Shown: positions 43,160 to 55,146, counted from the stretch's first letter. The stretch is 64,000 bases of DNA from Acanthopleura granulata (GCA_016165875.1 JABBOT010000080.1:13250337-13314336), one strand, 5' to 3'. The notes: generated by a model from the letters alone, not told the origin. Numbers and translations are program-made.

Positions 43160-45540
43160 GCACAACAAAGAAGTGTCTAGCTTGTAATACTGAAAAGTGT
43201 AGGGTAAGGATGACGCGAAAGCGTTTTTCTGGTTTCTCTAAAATGGCAGATCCCATGGCCGCGTAAAACGTCCACATTAAAAGGTGATCTGTAGAGTTAC
43301 TAAGCACGTCACAAAAATATGCCCATGCCCGTTTATGTATGTCTGGATCCCTCCTCTGATAGGGCTTTGGTTATATTTTTTGTTGTCTTTTCTTTTAATG
43401 TATAATTCATTATTTTGTATATCAGAGGAGAACTCCAAGTGGCCACTTGGCTGTGGGTTATCCTTATGAAAAAAATAGAGAATTAAATTACCCTAAATTA
43501 TATTTTTTATCGTTTTAGTTTTCATCGAATTCCCACGAATGTTTCAACAACTGCAATTTTTCTTGCCATTATTGACCCGGAACACCTATGTCGGTATCGA
43601 GGCCTAGATGCTTCAATACTCATCACATTGTATGTGCCACTATAAACGCTCTCTTGAATACATCAGCGCCACCTACGGGCAAATTTTGTACAGAAATCTT
43701 CCTTGCTTCAAGGAGAGAGCCAGGAAGTAGTTAGCAAATTGTGGTAAAATGGTATGGTTTGAAGGGTTGAAAACGGTCATCAATTTTTTTTTTAAGAGAC
43801 TTAAAGAGACAACAAATTTTAATGGCCATAACACACACTCAGTAGCGAATTATACATACCTCGTAACTGTGAAAATAATTTTGATCAATCAGAACGCGGG
43901 ATTATGTAAAGTCCGTATAGCTGATATGACATGAATCTTGCTCTTAAATCATCAGCATTCTATCTTTTGAATGCACATAGCGCTACACGTATACGGATGC
44001 GAATTCAAATCGATTAAGGATGGTTGACTGCTGTCCCTTGTTTTGTTAATGCACAGACAAAAATGTAGAGCTGGCAGGATGCCACAGTGTGCAGGTTTTG
44101 TCTGCACAAACAGCACGTTGAATGCAGGCGAGAAGCAGCCGAACTTGATATTTCACCACCAGGGAACAAAGGGCCCGATTCACGTCAGTCAGCCAGCATC
44201 GGTTCGTATAATGTCGGCGTCTTCTGACTGTTATATGAGCTTACGTTGATGAAGCATATGTTTCTTACGTAACGTCTAAAAAATTATCGGATGGTGCTTT
44301 TGATATCAGCAAACCTTACTTTTTTTACTAACATTTACGTTATACTTCAAGGGTCTTAAATTTATACATTTAGCCGCCTGTATTTTCGAAGATGTTTCGG
44401 CCTGTCGGTATCATAAACAGTTTTATTTGTCAGTTGATCGTAGACAAACTACGGAAGCCCATTGGTGTCACGGTGAAAAAAAATTGCTACTTTGTCACCT
44501 CGAAATTTCAACTTAGTTATGTCATAACATCGACTTAGTCATACCAAAATGTCGACTTTTTTTTTTTACCTGACTCTAAATTTGGAGTAAGAGGCGTATA
44601 TTCTTCTAAATTCCCTATGTCCGGTATGACAATGATTGTCTATGAGGAACTATGTACATGTGTTCTATTTTCATCCCGGATTATGTTATCCGTAACAAGG
44701 TCGAAATTTCGACATCAGTGCCCCCCCCCCCATCCGCCAATTTTTTTGTCTCCGTGACACCAGTACACAGAAGAAAAACATAAAGTTACCAGTACGATAC
44801 AAACACAGTTTTTTCCCGGATCAAAACTGACTTCCAACAGAACCTAGTGTTCTTTGTGATTGAATTCATGGGCTTTCGTGCTCACCCGGTGGCAGGACAT
44901 TTGTCTTGCGCAATACCGGTCTATATGCACATGCATCCACAGTTCACAATGTTGGATTGCAACAGTTACTGGATGATCATACAAATGTACATATGTATGT
45001 ATACCTTCCCTGGAGTATACATTGGCTTACTACAGCCTATGTCTTCCTGCCTATTTTCTCTTATCTGCCAAACCGCCCTAGGACACCACCAAACTTGCCC
45101 GTCGTCAGTGACATTTAAGGCCACTCTCGTGGGCCCGCTCTTTGGGTGGCGCTTGTAGGGTCACTTGCACAGTCTTACGTCAGGCATAGCAAGGTTTTTC
45201 ATTAACTTGCCAAAGATTAACCACCATTAAAACTGAATCACAATCAAATAAATAAATCTACTCTTTACTGTTAAGCAGCCAAAGCAACGCGAAAACATTA
45301 TTTTGTATAATGTTTGCACAAAATTCCAACCCTTATGCAAGGACATATTAAAGATATCCACCAACCCGTGACGGAGTGCTATGGGCTAGTAATTAGTGTA
45401 TTTGTTCTTGAGAAATAACTACTTTAATTTAGGTCACCATGTAGATTCACACAGCGACAATGCGGTAAAACAAGCAAGACAACCACTGGAGCGTAACAGT
45501 CACCAGAGCATTGACGGATATGTGCCCTACCCTAGTCCGG
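43160..45540. other. Intergenic stretch, no supported gene
   Basis: AT-rich DNA with a C-run near 44,722 and a possible SINE tail remnant near 45,225-45,258 (CACAATCAAATAAATAAA). No exon or RNA gene seen. Confidence 0.4.
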
Positions 45541-45552
45541 TTTTCTGGCTCT

Positions 45553-45558
45553 TATATC
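45553..45558 (+). promoter_or_regulatory. Possible TATA box of the first 12-Cys gene
   Basis: TATATC, 33 bases before the A of an initiator-like TCAGAC (45,584-45,589). This leaves a 5' leader of about 25 bases before the ATG at 45,611. It is weaker than the TATA boxes of the two paralogs. Confidence 0.4.
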
Positions 45559-45610
45559 AGGTACAGATCAGATAGGCCTAGAATCAGACGTCCAAGATCT
45601 CATACCCAAT

Positions 45611-46330
45611 ATGGTGACGTACCGAGTTTACACGTTTCTCCTGTTTGCTACTGTGTGTTTCGTTATCACGCCGCCTTCATGGGCTCAATGTCCTCCAGTG
45701 GACAAGGTTAACGATCAAAAGCTGTCTTGTATTGCCAACTTCACTCGTGTCACTACAACTCCCATCAGGGGTTCTGAGTTTAAGAAGTACTGCAACAATC
45801 GAGCTGACCTAGAGTTAAAGTGCTTGGAGAACATGTATAACCACTGCAAAAAAGAAAATCCAGCTGTCCGGCAAATGCTGGATAAGACCACAGACTTAAC
45901 AGCTGTCAGGACGGCAATGCGGACAATGTGCGATAATTCCGACACGTTGGTGGCGAAAGAACAGTGCATAACCAATGAAGAATCTTACGTGGCCAAATGC
46001 AACATGGTTGCCATGGATGAGCTTGAAAAAGGGATGAATCCCCCCGAAAACAACCCAAATCCAAATGAGCCGATTGCCAGCGGCACATGCACGTACACGA
46101 GACAATTGTTTGAGTGCCAGAAGCGATATGGTGACAAATGTGGCAGAGACGTTCTGGAGATTTTGGACAAAGTCATGGAGGCTGTCAATCCTCCTGCGTG
46201 CGGCAAACTACCCTCCAGAGACTACAAAGAGAGTTCGGGAAGCTCGACAAATGACAGTGTTGTTTCTCACAACGTTATCACAGGTTTTCTGTGTGTCTTT
46301 ACCATTGTTTCTTATTTTAGTCACGTTTAA
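45611..46330 (+). CDS. Secreted 12-cysteine protein with GPI-like tail (DUF1397-like)
   Basis: 239 residues in one open frame. Residues 1-26 form a signal peptide with cleavage expected after SWA. Cysteines at 27, 40, 61, 71, 79, 107, 119, 130, 160, 169, 177 and 197 define the domain; a Pro/Asn-rich spacer (PPENNPNPNEP) sits between Cys 8 and 9. N-glycosylation sequons are NFT (43) and NDS (214). The C-terminus is a Ser/Gly-rich stretch followed by the hydrophobic tail GFLCVFTIVSYFSHV, typical of a GPI attachment signal. The architecture resembles the 27-kDa haemolymph glycoprotein (DUF1397) family; that link is from memory of the Cys pattern and needs a profile search. Function unknown; extracellular and probably membrane-anchored. 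It is a paralog of the genes at 54,379 and 61,307. Confidence 0.85.
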   Translation: MVTYRVYTFLLFATVCFVITPPSWAQCPPVDKVNDQKLSCIANFTRVTTTPIRGSEFKKYCNNRADLELKCLENMYNHCKKENPAVRQMLDKTTDLTAVRTAMRTMCDNSDTLVAKEQCITNEESYVAKCNMVAMDELEKGMNPPENNPNPNEPIASGTCTYTRQLFECQKRYGDKCGRDVLEILDKVMEAVNPPACGKLPSRDYKESSGSSTNDSVVSHNVITGFLCVFTIVSYFSHV

Positions 46331-46725
46331 ACAATCTACGGTCAGACAATGAAGGATCCATTTTTTCTAAAGTCGTCCACAAAAATGTTGGTAAAGTGTC
46401 TTGGAGTTTCTGAGAGATATAACGCCAGCGGGACAATAATCGCTTATAAATTGTTTTCCCCTTTTTCTCTGTTGTTGTACATACATTGGGGAGGGTTGGG
46501 AGGTCGCCAGCACACTCAAGTTTCAGTATCAGTGCCTTCTAACGAGCAGATCATGACCGTGTATTGTTCAGCAGCTTTTCCGTTTATCCGCCATTGTTTT
46601 TTTTTTTGTTTTTTTCGTATACCTGACCTAGATTTTTCTCTACTGAGGTACTAAGATTTGTTTATCTCTGTCGTCGTTGAAAGTTTAGTTCATTTTTCGC
46701 AAACGTCTCCTCCAAAAAACTGGGA

Positions 46726-46731
46726 ATAAAC
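46726..46731 (+). promoter_or_regulatory. Polyadenylation signal AATAAA of the first 12-Cys gene
   Basis: The first AATAAA after the stop at 46,330, in GGGAATAAACATACC, implying a 3' UTR of about 410 bases. Confidence 0.5.
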
Positions 46732-46804
46732 ATACCCTCTTTGCATTTCTGTGTTTTCCTGGTTAATGTAGGTGTGCATTTAAGTATTTGTGTGTGTACA
46801 TATG

Positions 46805-47095
46805 CTTGTTTTTTACTTAGCGGTTGGTCAGTCATATGACTTCTAGGAGTTCTTAGTATGTATATATACTGTGTCTTCTAGTGGGCGAGCCCATGTCCCC
46901 AAACTACTGCCGCCACTGAAACATCATCCAGCAGACACCAAATATGACACCTCCCCCAGTTACATTATACTGACACCAGGCTGACCAGCCGTGTTTCCTT
47001 CCTATTACCATTCAGGTGCTGAGCGCCAGACCCAATGGTTAATAATTTCTCATTTAAATAATAAAAAAAAAAAATAAAAAAATAAAAAAAAAAAC
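46805..47095 (-). mobile_element. SINE family C copy with A-rich end
   Basis: Reverse orientation: CAGTCATATGACTTCTAGGA, GTGTCTTCTAGTGGGCGAGC, CAGACACCAAATATGACACC, GTTACATTATACTGACACCA. The head is lost, and an A-rich run follows at 47,060-47,095. Confidence 0.65.
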
Positions 47096-47259
47096 ATCAC
47101 ACATGTTTGTGTGAATGTCGGTGACAGGAATGACGTATGCTGCTTCACCTGCGATTACGATACCGAATGACAGGCTGCGTTGTCACAGGGGATAAAACAT
47201 CACGCAGGATGTAAATCCGAGGTTCGATCCATAATCGAGTCTGTTATAAGACATTAACA

Positions 47260-47410
47260 ACATGAGGCAACATTATACTGACATCTGGCCGACAAGCCCT
47301 GTTTCCTCGCTCTAACCTCTCAGTGCCGAGACCGGCGCCAGTATAATGTGAAAATCTGGGACGCTGTGTCTGGTGTTTTCGGCATGGCATTCCAGTGTGA
47401 CAGCGTATCC
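47260..47410. repeat. Inverted pair of SINE C fragments
   Basis: A forward AACATTATACTGACATCTGG block and a reverse CGCCAGTATAATGTGAAAAT block face each other, making an imperfect hairpin-forming palindrome of SINE C origin. Confidence 0.55.
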
Positions 47411-47749
47411 TATTCCGTAAGAATCTTGCATTCAGCGTTAATCACTGAGTTTTTAAGCTTTCATATGATATGCGGCCAGGTTGGTGGGTGGAGGAAGCCG
47501 AGGCCCCTGCGGTATATATAACCACCTTCCTTCGATGACTAAATGATAAGCCTCCTGAAAGTCGTTTTCCGCCAAAAGAAAATTCATGGTCACAGTATAA
47601 TTTAACAAAAAGAGTCTGTAGACGATACACGGATTTTCCCTGCGCAACACAACGGACGGGAGTTTTTATAGGGTCTTGAGCCATCATACAGAAACTAAAG
47701 TCGCCCGTGTGCGCTGAGATTTATTACTTCAAAGGTCTTAAAACCAAGT

Positions 47750-47990
47750 ATTTATTTATTTATTTGATTGGTGTTTAATGTCTTACTCAAGAATATTTCA
47801 CTTATACGACGGCGGCCAGCATTATGGTGGGAGGAATCCGGGCAGATCCCGCGGAGAAACCCACGACCATGCAGGCTCCTGTCTGACCTTCCCGCTTACG
47901 ACCGGAGAGGAGTAAGAGTTGGGCTTGAACTCACACCGAACGCACTGGTGACAGGCACCTGGCCCCAGGATCAGGTAGCTGTCTTAGACT
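47750..47990 (-). mobile_element. SINE family B copy
   Basis: Reverse orientation: TTTATTTGATTGGTGTTTAA, CACTTATACGACGGCGGCCA, GACCGGAGAGGAGTAAGAGT, GGGCTTGAACTCACACCGAA. The head is truncated. Confidence 0.85.
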
Positions 47991-48009
47991 TAAGTCACAC
48001 TTAGTCTTA

Positions 48010-50120
48010 GCTTCAAAACTTTGTTGCCATAAAACTGTGAGACCGCTGAGGAATTTTTATTTTAACATTTAGACATTTCGTAGACTTTCATAACAAAATT
48101 AGAATTTAACGATCCATTTCAAATCTAAACTCAGGAATTACGCCACAAGTTAGGACAAAATCTGACTTACGTCTAAGAGAGCCAGGTGACCAAGGGGCTT
48201 GGGTTGTTACGATGCAACAGCGGCTAGCCCCCTTGACCATAAATTCCAAGTATGTGAGGTTGGATACGTTGATGTAGTCAACTCTTCCATCAGGACTTTA
48301 CAATAATAATAAAAAAAATCTGAAAATAAACACACTGCTGTCAACTTTGTCTGCTGGTATTATAGCAAATTTTCTGTGATGATAAAAAAGCACACAATGT
48401 TGAAATGAACTGACCACTTCCAGAACAGGAAACAGATGTAAAGAACAGTGAAGTTCCCAGAGAAACTACAGAATCGTGCTAAAAGCATGTTTTAATGTTA
48501 AACAAAAACACGGAGAACTGGAGAGATGAAAATCCAAACGGGCTTGTAAGTTGCTACTTTTTAGGCATTTAGCCTCACACCCCTATTTATTTTCCATAAC
48601 CGACAATGTTAACGTTTAGTGCTGTAACGGCCCCAAGCACTGCCTGGCCCCTGGCCAATCAGCACTAGTGTATATCTTGCCCAGCCTGTGAGACAGCAGC
48701 CATAAAAATGTTGAAATAGATTGATCGTCACAATCTGGAGCTTAATATGCCAGAAGTTGCAGGCGCCTAGCAACATCAAGGAGACATCACTCCCAGCCTC
48801 ATCACCACCTGATACTCTGTGCTATGTGGCCAAAAATTTCAAAATTTCATCAATAAAACCCAAACCTGTGCAAAGTTCCATTATTTTACAACCAACCACG
48901 AATTAAGACTTTACACCCTATAATACACACAATTACATTTGTGCTAATATGTTACCGAGTCCATTTGTAATAAAACCCTAACTGAGGCAAACTGACAGAA
49001 GGCCGTATTATGTGTGGTCGTTTGCCAACCATGACACTGTCGTTGCTGCTCTATAGTAAGATTACTCTCCATGCTGTGGTACTTCGTACTGCATGCTTTT
49101 GTAAGCCAGTACTCTGCTGGTTTTGTTCTCTTTTGTCCAGTTTGTCCTCTTTTGTATAGTGAAGGTTCCCTTTCGTAAACAGGACATTAAGGTTCCCATA
49201 ACATAAATGAGATCTTCATAATCAACAAGGTTTGAGAATTTGCTCTCCACCACAGCTTTTCTCTTCGTGGCTACGGTGATAAAATTTTCCATACGATTTT
49301 GGAGGCATTTGAACTTTTAAATGCGTATACCAGGTCTCTACTAGTAGATATCATTTTAAATTTAAACAACATAATGACACCTGAAAACCTAATTTTAGCA
49401 TACAGTAGAAGGAAATCATTGAACGATTACAGAAAATAGGAAAGCTTCCTTTTCTTGGGACAAGCTTTGCGCATGTCCTCTTTCCCATCAAGTCAGGATC
49501 GTATACACTGAGAGAAAAGTTTGGGTCAGCAAAATCTAAAATCTAAATTTTCCACAGGAGCTAATTAACCTCAGAAAACTGAGTCGTATATAATTGTCAA
49601 ACGTTCTGTTCTTGTGTGTGCTTACTTTGTTTACTAAATTTACATCACATAGCCAATTTATTCAATTTCAACCGAAACTAGTACATGTAACTGTCAGACA
49701 TAAGAGAACCCATGACTATGTTCTCTGAAACTAGCTCTCTGAAACTAGCTGAATAAATGGGTAGACAACGGACAGTTATGTGTAATTGGTGCTTCTTCTG
49801 CGGATACGCAGTGCGGTATATTAATAGCTCATATTCACTTAATGAAATGTTGTTTACCAAATTGGAAGTCATTCAGCAGCAACCAACTTTCCAAACCCAG
49901 AGAAAGCATTTTCTTAAGTTTGTAAAGTTTACTTACTTATATTGATAAACGCTTGCTTAACTGAAGAAAAGCTATGCCCAGTTAAATAAGTAAACCTTAC
50001 AAAGAGTAGCGTACCTACCTTAGTTCACGTTGACTCATTGGTTTACTTAAGTGGTTGCATCTGAGTGGTATCTTTTTCACAAACACTTACTCAATATTTT
50101 TGTACTGCTCTCGCAACCAC
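48010..50120. other. Intergenic stretch
   Basis: Nothing coding. A reversed family A copy is listed separately at 48,945-49,075. Confidence 0.4.
48945..49075 (-). repeat. Dispersed repeat A copy (reversed)
   Basis: Minus strand: ACTATAGAGCAGCAACGACA, GTCATGGTTGGCAAACGACC, TCAGTTTGCCTCAGTTAGGG. This is the left half of the family. Confidence 0.65.
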
Positions 50121-50127
50121 CCGCCCC

Positions 50128-50330
50128 AGGTTGTACGTGGAAAGGTCTACCAGTAACCTGCGGATGGTCGTGTGTTTCCCCGGGGCTCTGCTGGTTTCCT
50201 CCCACCATAATGTTGGCAGCCGTCGTATTGGTGAAATACGACAACGCTAACCAAATGTATGAATAAATAAATAAATAGATAAATAAATCAATAAATCAAT
50301 GAATAAATCAATCAATCAAATACTGTGTAT
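50128..50330 (+). mobile_element. SINE family B, 3' half with long simple tail
   Basis: TTGTACGTGGAAAGGTCTAC, CGGATGGTCGTGTGTTTCCC, GTGAAATACGACAACG, then a degenerate AATAAATCAATC tail of about 80 bases. Confidence 0.75.
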
Positions 50331-50584
50331 ATAAAACATATCCGAATCGAGATCTGTATAACTTTGTTGCTACTCAATTCTGCTCTGAACAGTCAATAAT
50401 AATTACTTCAGCTTTGCTTAACTATTTTTGCTGATGTAAAATTATTTAACGCAAATGATGCAAAGGTACCAGGCCTCCGGGATGCTTTTTATGTTTGAAT
50501 ACAACTTAATGAAAATGACGTCACGCAGTCATTATTTATCACTATGAACATTGTAAATAACCTATTAAGTGACAAACAGAACAA

Positions 50585-50790
50585 ATAATTTTAATTTATT
50601 CATCAGAGAAGCCAACTTCACCAGAACGGAATGAGACGTCAGGCTTCATGTAAAATATTTCACATTTTTTTCATTTTCATTTTATTTGGCAGTAAATAAT
50701 CGTTCCTATCTCTTTCGAAACTTCGAGCAAATTGCAAAACTACGGTACTACAACAGCCACCTGCGGGTGGATATTGAGAACTAATCTTCA
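50585..50790 (+). repeat. Dispersed repeat E, copy 1
   Basis: Shares with 60,490-60,670 the blocks CATCAGAGAAGCCAACTTCA, CCAGAACGGAAT, TATCTCTTTCGAAACTTCGA and GATATTGAGAA. Type unknown. Confidence 0.65.
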
Positions 50791-50867
50791 CAGCATGCTT
50801 GTGTGATGCACTGAGTACTCGACTTTTTTAAGAAGGCGGAAGTATGGAAGAAGGATGAGGCCATTCT

Positions 50868-50966
50868 CGAGCCGCTCCGTTCTCAAGCCGCGTACCTTAA
50901 AAACCACGAGGCACGAGAACAAGAGAATGCGAGATTAGGCAAAACTGTTCTCGCGTTTTCCAGCCG
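50868..50966 (-). repeat. Dispersed repeat F, copy 2
   Basis: Reverse complement of the block at 1,070-1,145: GAACAAGAGAATGCGAGATT, AGGCAAAACTGTTCTCGCG and CTCGAGCCGC on the plus strand. Confidence 0.5.
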
Positions 50967-51054
50967 ATTGTTTTTTCACACTTTTTAACTTAGGCTGTGT
51001 TTGAATTTGTTATTTGAGTGTTAACTATGGATATGATATGATGATAAATATGGA

Positions 51055-51190
51055 TCCATATCAGCGATAAAAGAGTGGCAAATACGGCCGCTTATTAATT
51101 TACCTCAGGGAGTTTAGGTTTTGTTCTAACTGTTGATGTAAAGGCAGCACCTTACCTTGCTACTTAGCCTAATGCAGTGATGTTAAGACC
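51055..51190 (+). repeat. Dispersed repeat A copy
   Basis: AAGAGTGGCAAATACGGCCG, TTACCTCAGGGAGTTTAGGT, TTTGTTCTAACTGTTGATGT, CTAATGCAGTGATGTTAAGA. Confidence 0.6.
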
Positions 51191-51199
51191 AGTCTAACA

Positions 51200-54130
51200 T
51201 AGCTATCGCACTCATGACCGTCTTGCTCGCCAGCGCCACTTTTTCTATTTGATAAGATTAGTTGTATAGAAATAGACAGTTATCCGGTATAATCTTGTAT
51301 TAATATATGTGTCGGTCACAGACTTATTTTATAATGTTGAATGACACACATTCTTGCCCTTTCAAAACTTGGTTGTAGGCGAAAGACTTCAGTTTAACTG
51401 GCGGGGACAAGTGGTCTTAACGAACTTCAGACTGTGCAAATTGTGCGAAGAGTCAAATCTACAAATTTACTTTCCTCAGCAGGTTTTTAAAAACGCGTCG
51501 CGTGTGTATGTTTTCATATTTTTTTATTTATCCTGATCGCGTTCATAAAACAAGATTGTTAGAACTGTGTCATCCCGCCGTAGCCAGTTGTATGCACATA
51601 CGTTGGTTAATCTACTTCTGACCATATCTTTAAAAGAAACACACATATTCAGTTAGAAAACTAAAATTATGAATTTTTACAATACAACATTTGTTGGATG
51701 GAAAAATGGATATAAAACACGACCAGCACGCCTAGCTACCGATGTGATGAACGCTAACCACTACTGTAAATACAACATTCAAAGCAAAAGGAGAAATTAA
51801 GGGTATACATTTTTTTCTAATTTTCAAAATTATAACTTGGGGAACCAAGCGCCGCTTCTGACAGAGGAAGAACATTTTCTTATTTAAAATCACAGAAACG
51901 ATTTTCGGTTTCATGGTTGATTTCATAGTTCAGCATTTGTGCGAATGTGCGAACATGCCAGAAGATGTAAATATATGCATTATCGCAAATTGTGCTTTCT
52001 ACGAATTTATCATCTATCTTTGTTCACTCTCAACCAACTAATTACCATCTTGTTTGTTTAAATTAATGTATTTTCTTTGTAATTTTCTTTGATATAAATC
52101 AAACGTTTCTGTGCCTCTTCATACAAATGTTGAAACTTTTGATTCTTACTCTATAGTTTACGAATTCTATAAGACGTATATATATATATATATATATATG
52201 ACTGGATGGTTATATCTTGTTCTTACCCACATGTTATAATCATCACAGTTTAATTTAAAAAAAGTAATCCCTTTCAATCACGCAGTATACACACTTGAAA
52301 TGTGAAATTAAATTAAATTTCTCATTTCAAGTGGTGCATAGTCTGTTGACCAGATCAACAGAAATGGGGAATCCCCTTAGCTTTCCTTCTTCTGTTGATT
52401 TGGTCCAGTGAATCCCGATCCCTGAACCTAAGGGCACAATAGAAGCTTCAAGATATCACTAAACACAGTTGGTAATTAACGTGTCTCAGATAAGGGTGAC
52501 AGTTTTGATAAATGTGCGTTTGCAAACGTTTTAACCTTTCAGATATTACGAATAACAAACAATGTAAACTGCGCATGTTTATAACCACGTTCCGCATCGA
52601 TAAGAAGAACTGGACCCTATCCTTTCTATCGTTTATTTTATTGCAACACACAATTCACACGGACCTCCTTCATTACCTATAGTTTTAATGGAGACATATA
52701 CCAAAAACATAACATTCTGACAGAAACATCCAAGACTCCTTTTCTCCAGGAGTGAAAAGCAATATTTTCATACATGTTTATGCTCAGTCTATGATATATA
52801 TTGAAAACATTTGTGGTTAGTTTATGAAGATGTAACTTTAAACTACTCAGAAACTAGCAACGTAACAATTTTATTCAGATCTCCGCAGAATTAACTCATA
52901 CAATTAAATCAACAGTTGTCACTTGAAATTGTCATTAACCGTTATTCTTTAAAAAACAATCCGTTTGAATTATGGAATGCAAGTGATAAGTAGGCACATG
53001 TGCAATAGACTGCCCAACGCATTTGTACTAGTGTAAACTTAAAGCCAAGCAATGTAAAAAAAATTGCTTTATACATATGCCCATATTTTCTCCACATTCT
53101 TAAAATGCGTACATTGCACATATGTAAAATTCTGTTCTACGAATGTGCAAATAAAAATAGATTTATAGTCAGTTAATAAACACCAAAAAGGATTGCCACA
53201 TGCAGTCATCCATCCTTCGTTGTAACCCGGTGTAATGTTTTACCTTTTTTATTTGTTTTATTTCATAGCTGATTGTCAAGATTTTTTTCAGTTCCCTGGA
53301 GTTAGAAGCGTGTGAAAAATTTTACACTGCCTCACACGCTCACACCTCAGTAAAGTGTAAAAATTCTCAGATTAACTGACTAACAATTAGGACATGACAA
53401 ACCGTTTTATTTTGAACCGCATGTTTCGTTTAATAAGCCACTCATGCGCACTCAAACTACTCCATTTCTTTATTAATCAATACCCTCCGCACAGTGACAG
53501 TTTTCTTCATCTGTATATTGTCAATACTTCCACACTGATACATCCTCTCTGTCTTCTGTACGCAGTTCATTGTTTTCAACATCGTACACTGATACTCACG
53601 TCTTCCTGAATCGGGATAAGTTTCTACGCTCCATGTTACGGGCCCTCTAAAAACTACTGAGTACGAGTGGTACGGATTATTGTGCACATCCACATACTTT
53701 TGTCCACACGTCCACACGTGTGTATTAGCGATATACAATAGACAATGTTATACAGATTACCTCGTCGACGAACATTTGGTCTTAATGGTGACAAAGTTAA
53801 TGTCATACTTGTCTGTTATCCCCCAAAACATTGCATGGCAAATGTTGAGGCACCACAACAAATATCTGCTGGCTTGTTTGAATGTATCTTTTTGACCTTC
53901 CCATGCCTGTAGAGCTCGGGAATGAAGAAAGCATGAGTTGGATTCGAATCCACTGCGGTTGATGATTAACGAGAATTACAAGATATTCAAGTGCATACCC
54001 GTTACTAGTTTCAAGCAAATGGCAAATATGGTGTGAAACACGGATGTATCACAAATTAGTTACCTTAATCAGACACTGATATACGGTATTCAAACCTTTT
54101 CCCACAATAGATAGTGTGATACACATACTT
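51200..54130. other. Intergenic stretch with simple repeats
   Basis: AT-rich. Contains a (TA)n tract at 52,177-52,199 and a palindromic segment at 52,290-52,345. The open frame at 53,457-53,738 (minus) was considered and rejected as a gene. Confidence 0.4.
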
Positions 54131-54298
54131 CTGTTTTTAAATTTTTTTCGAACTCTCCGTGAACTTCTTAATGGCCTTGTGACAAGAAAAAAACGTATCC
54201 TGAAGCAGTAAGGCCTCCGAAAGTCAAGGGAAATTCCCATCTCGATTAGTATGTAAAATAGTTGCGAATTGCGCATGTACGTGTGATGCGAGTCAGGG

Positions 54299-54332
54299 TA
54301 TATATTGAGTCGACAACAGGCATTCTTCAGTC
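54299..54332 (+). promoter_or_regulatory. TATA box and initiator of the 12-Cys gene, copy 1
   Basis: TATATATT at 54,299-54,306 and TTCAGTC at 54,326-54,332. The first T of the TATA box is 30 bases before the initiator A (54,329), the standard core-promoter spacing. The predicted leader is 50 bases. The arrangement is identical in copy 2. Confidence 0.7.
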
Positions 54333-54378
54333 CAACAAAGGCCTGTTCATAGCACGACGTCAAGGCAACGACCCGAGT

Positions 54379-55146
54379 ATGTTCAGCATGAGAAACCTTG
54401 TACGCATCTTCGTGGCTGTTCTTGTGCAGAGTTTGGTCATTGGCCAGCAAACCGCCACCTGTCCATCGGGGAACGAGGCCGTCCAACAGCTTCAAGCATG
54501 TCTTAGAGGGTACATGTTGGCGACTGACTTCACCTCAGGTTCCGCCGACGTCACGACAATCCGGACCTACTGCTCCCTCAGTGCCCAGAGCGAGATCGCC
54601 TGCGCCAACGAAATCGTGGAAGCTTGTAAAAGAACCAGTCCGACAGCTCGCAGAGTGCTGGAAAATGCCGTGAATATCAACGGAATCGAAAATGGAATAA
54701 GGACAGTTTGCAATAACGCTGAGCTCCTCGTGGAGCAGCAGACTTGCATAGGAAACCTTCAGAATAGGGTTGCACAATGTGTATCTGCTCGGCAAACTGA
54801 ATACAGGAACACACTCCAACGATTGCAGTTTTACGCCATCTTCTTGGGAGCCAGTTGGTTGGAGAGACAGGTATACATAGCCTTATGCACCTTTGCCAAT
54901 CAGGTCGCTGATTGCCAGGACCTATTCGGACAAGTTTGTGGGCAAGACGTCGGTTTTGTCTTTGATGCTATTTCCGAAGGTTCCAGGCCACCTATTTGCG
55001 CGCCACGACAAGGGACGTTCCAGACTACTGCAGCACCAGCCATCCCTGTGCGGAGGCGCAGGTCTGTGGAAATGGCTGACAGCGAGTCCCTGACCGCTAT
55101 GGACATGAGCCATGCTTTTGTGTTCGTTCACAGGCGTTCGTTGTGA
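54379..55146 (+). CDS. Secreted 12-cysteine protein with furin-type site, copy 1 (DUF1397-like)
   Basis: 255 residues, no intron. The start is ATG 54,379, because it opens a clear signal peptide (FVAVLVQSLVIG, cleavage near residue 22) and lies 50 bases after the initiator. An in-frame ATG at 54,262 lies upstream of the TATA box. Cysteines are at 28, 41, 65, 75, 83, 111, 123, 134, 170, 179, 187 and 207. The spacing equals that of the gene at 45,611 except for two loops (Cys 2-3 and Cys 8-9). Shared blocks include IRT-C-N and CGQDV/CGRDV. After the domain comes a Thr/Ala/Pro linker, then RRRR (225-228), a furin-type cleavage motif, and a 27-residue C-terminal peptide starting SVEMADSE. No GPI tail. 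Function unknown; predicted soluble and secreted. Confidence 0.87.
   Translation: MFSMRNLVRIFVAVLVQSLVIGQQTATCPSGNEAVQQLQACLRGYMLATDFTSGSADVTTIRTYCSLSAQSEIACANEIVEACKRTSPTARRVLENAVNINGIENGIRTVCNNAELLVEQQTCIGNLQNRVAQCVSARQTEYRNTLQRLQFYAIFLGASWLERQVYIALCTFANQVADCQDLFGQVCGQDVGFVFDAISEGSRPPICAPRQGTFQTTAAPAIPVRRRRSVEMADSESLTAMDMSHAFVFVHRRSL

Noticed and set aside
53457..53738. Minus-strand 93-codon frame with several Cys (YQC, NCVQ, YQCG)
   Set aside because: It looks protein-like, but the Cys come from a short internal duplication. There is no signal peptide, an AATAAA lies inside the frame, and no family match comes to mind. Kept only as a note.
54262..54378. Upstream in-frame ATG extending the 12-Cys protein by 39 residues
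   Set aside because: It lies upstream of the TATA box and initiator and would bury the signal peptide inside the protein.
54049..54495. Minus-strand frame of 148 codons (and its copy at 61,079-61,423)
   Set aside because: Antisense to the promoter and signal peptide of the 12-Cys genes. It exists in both copies only because of the duplication, and it is much shorter in copy 2.
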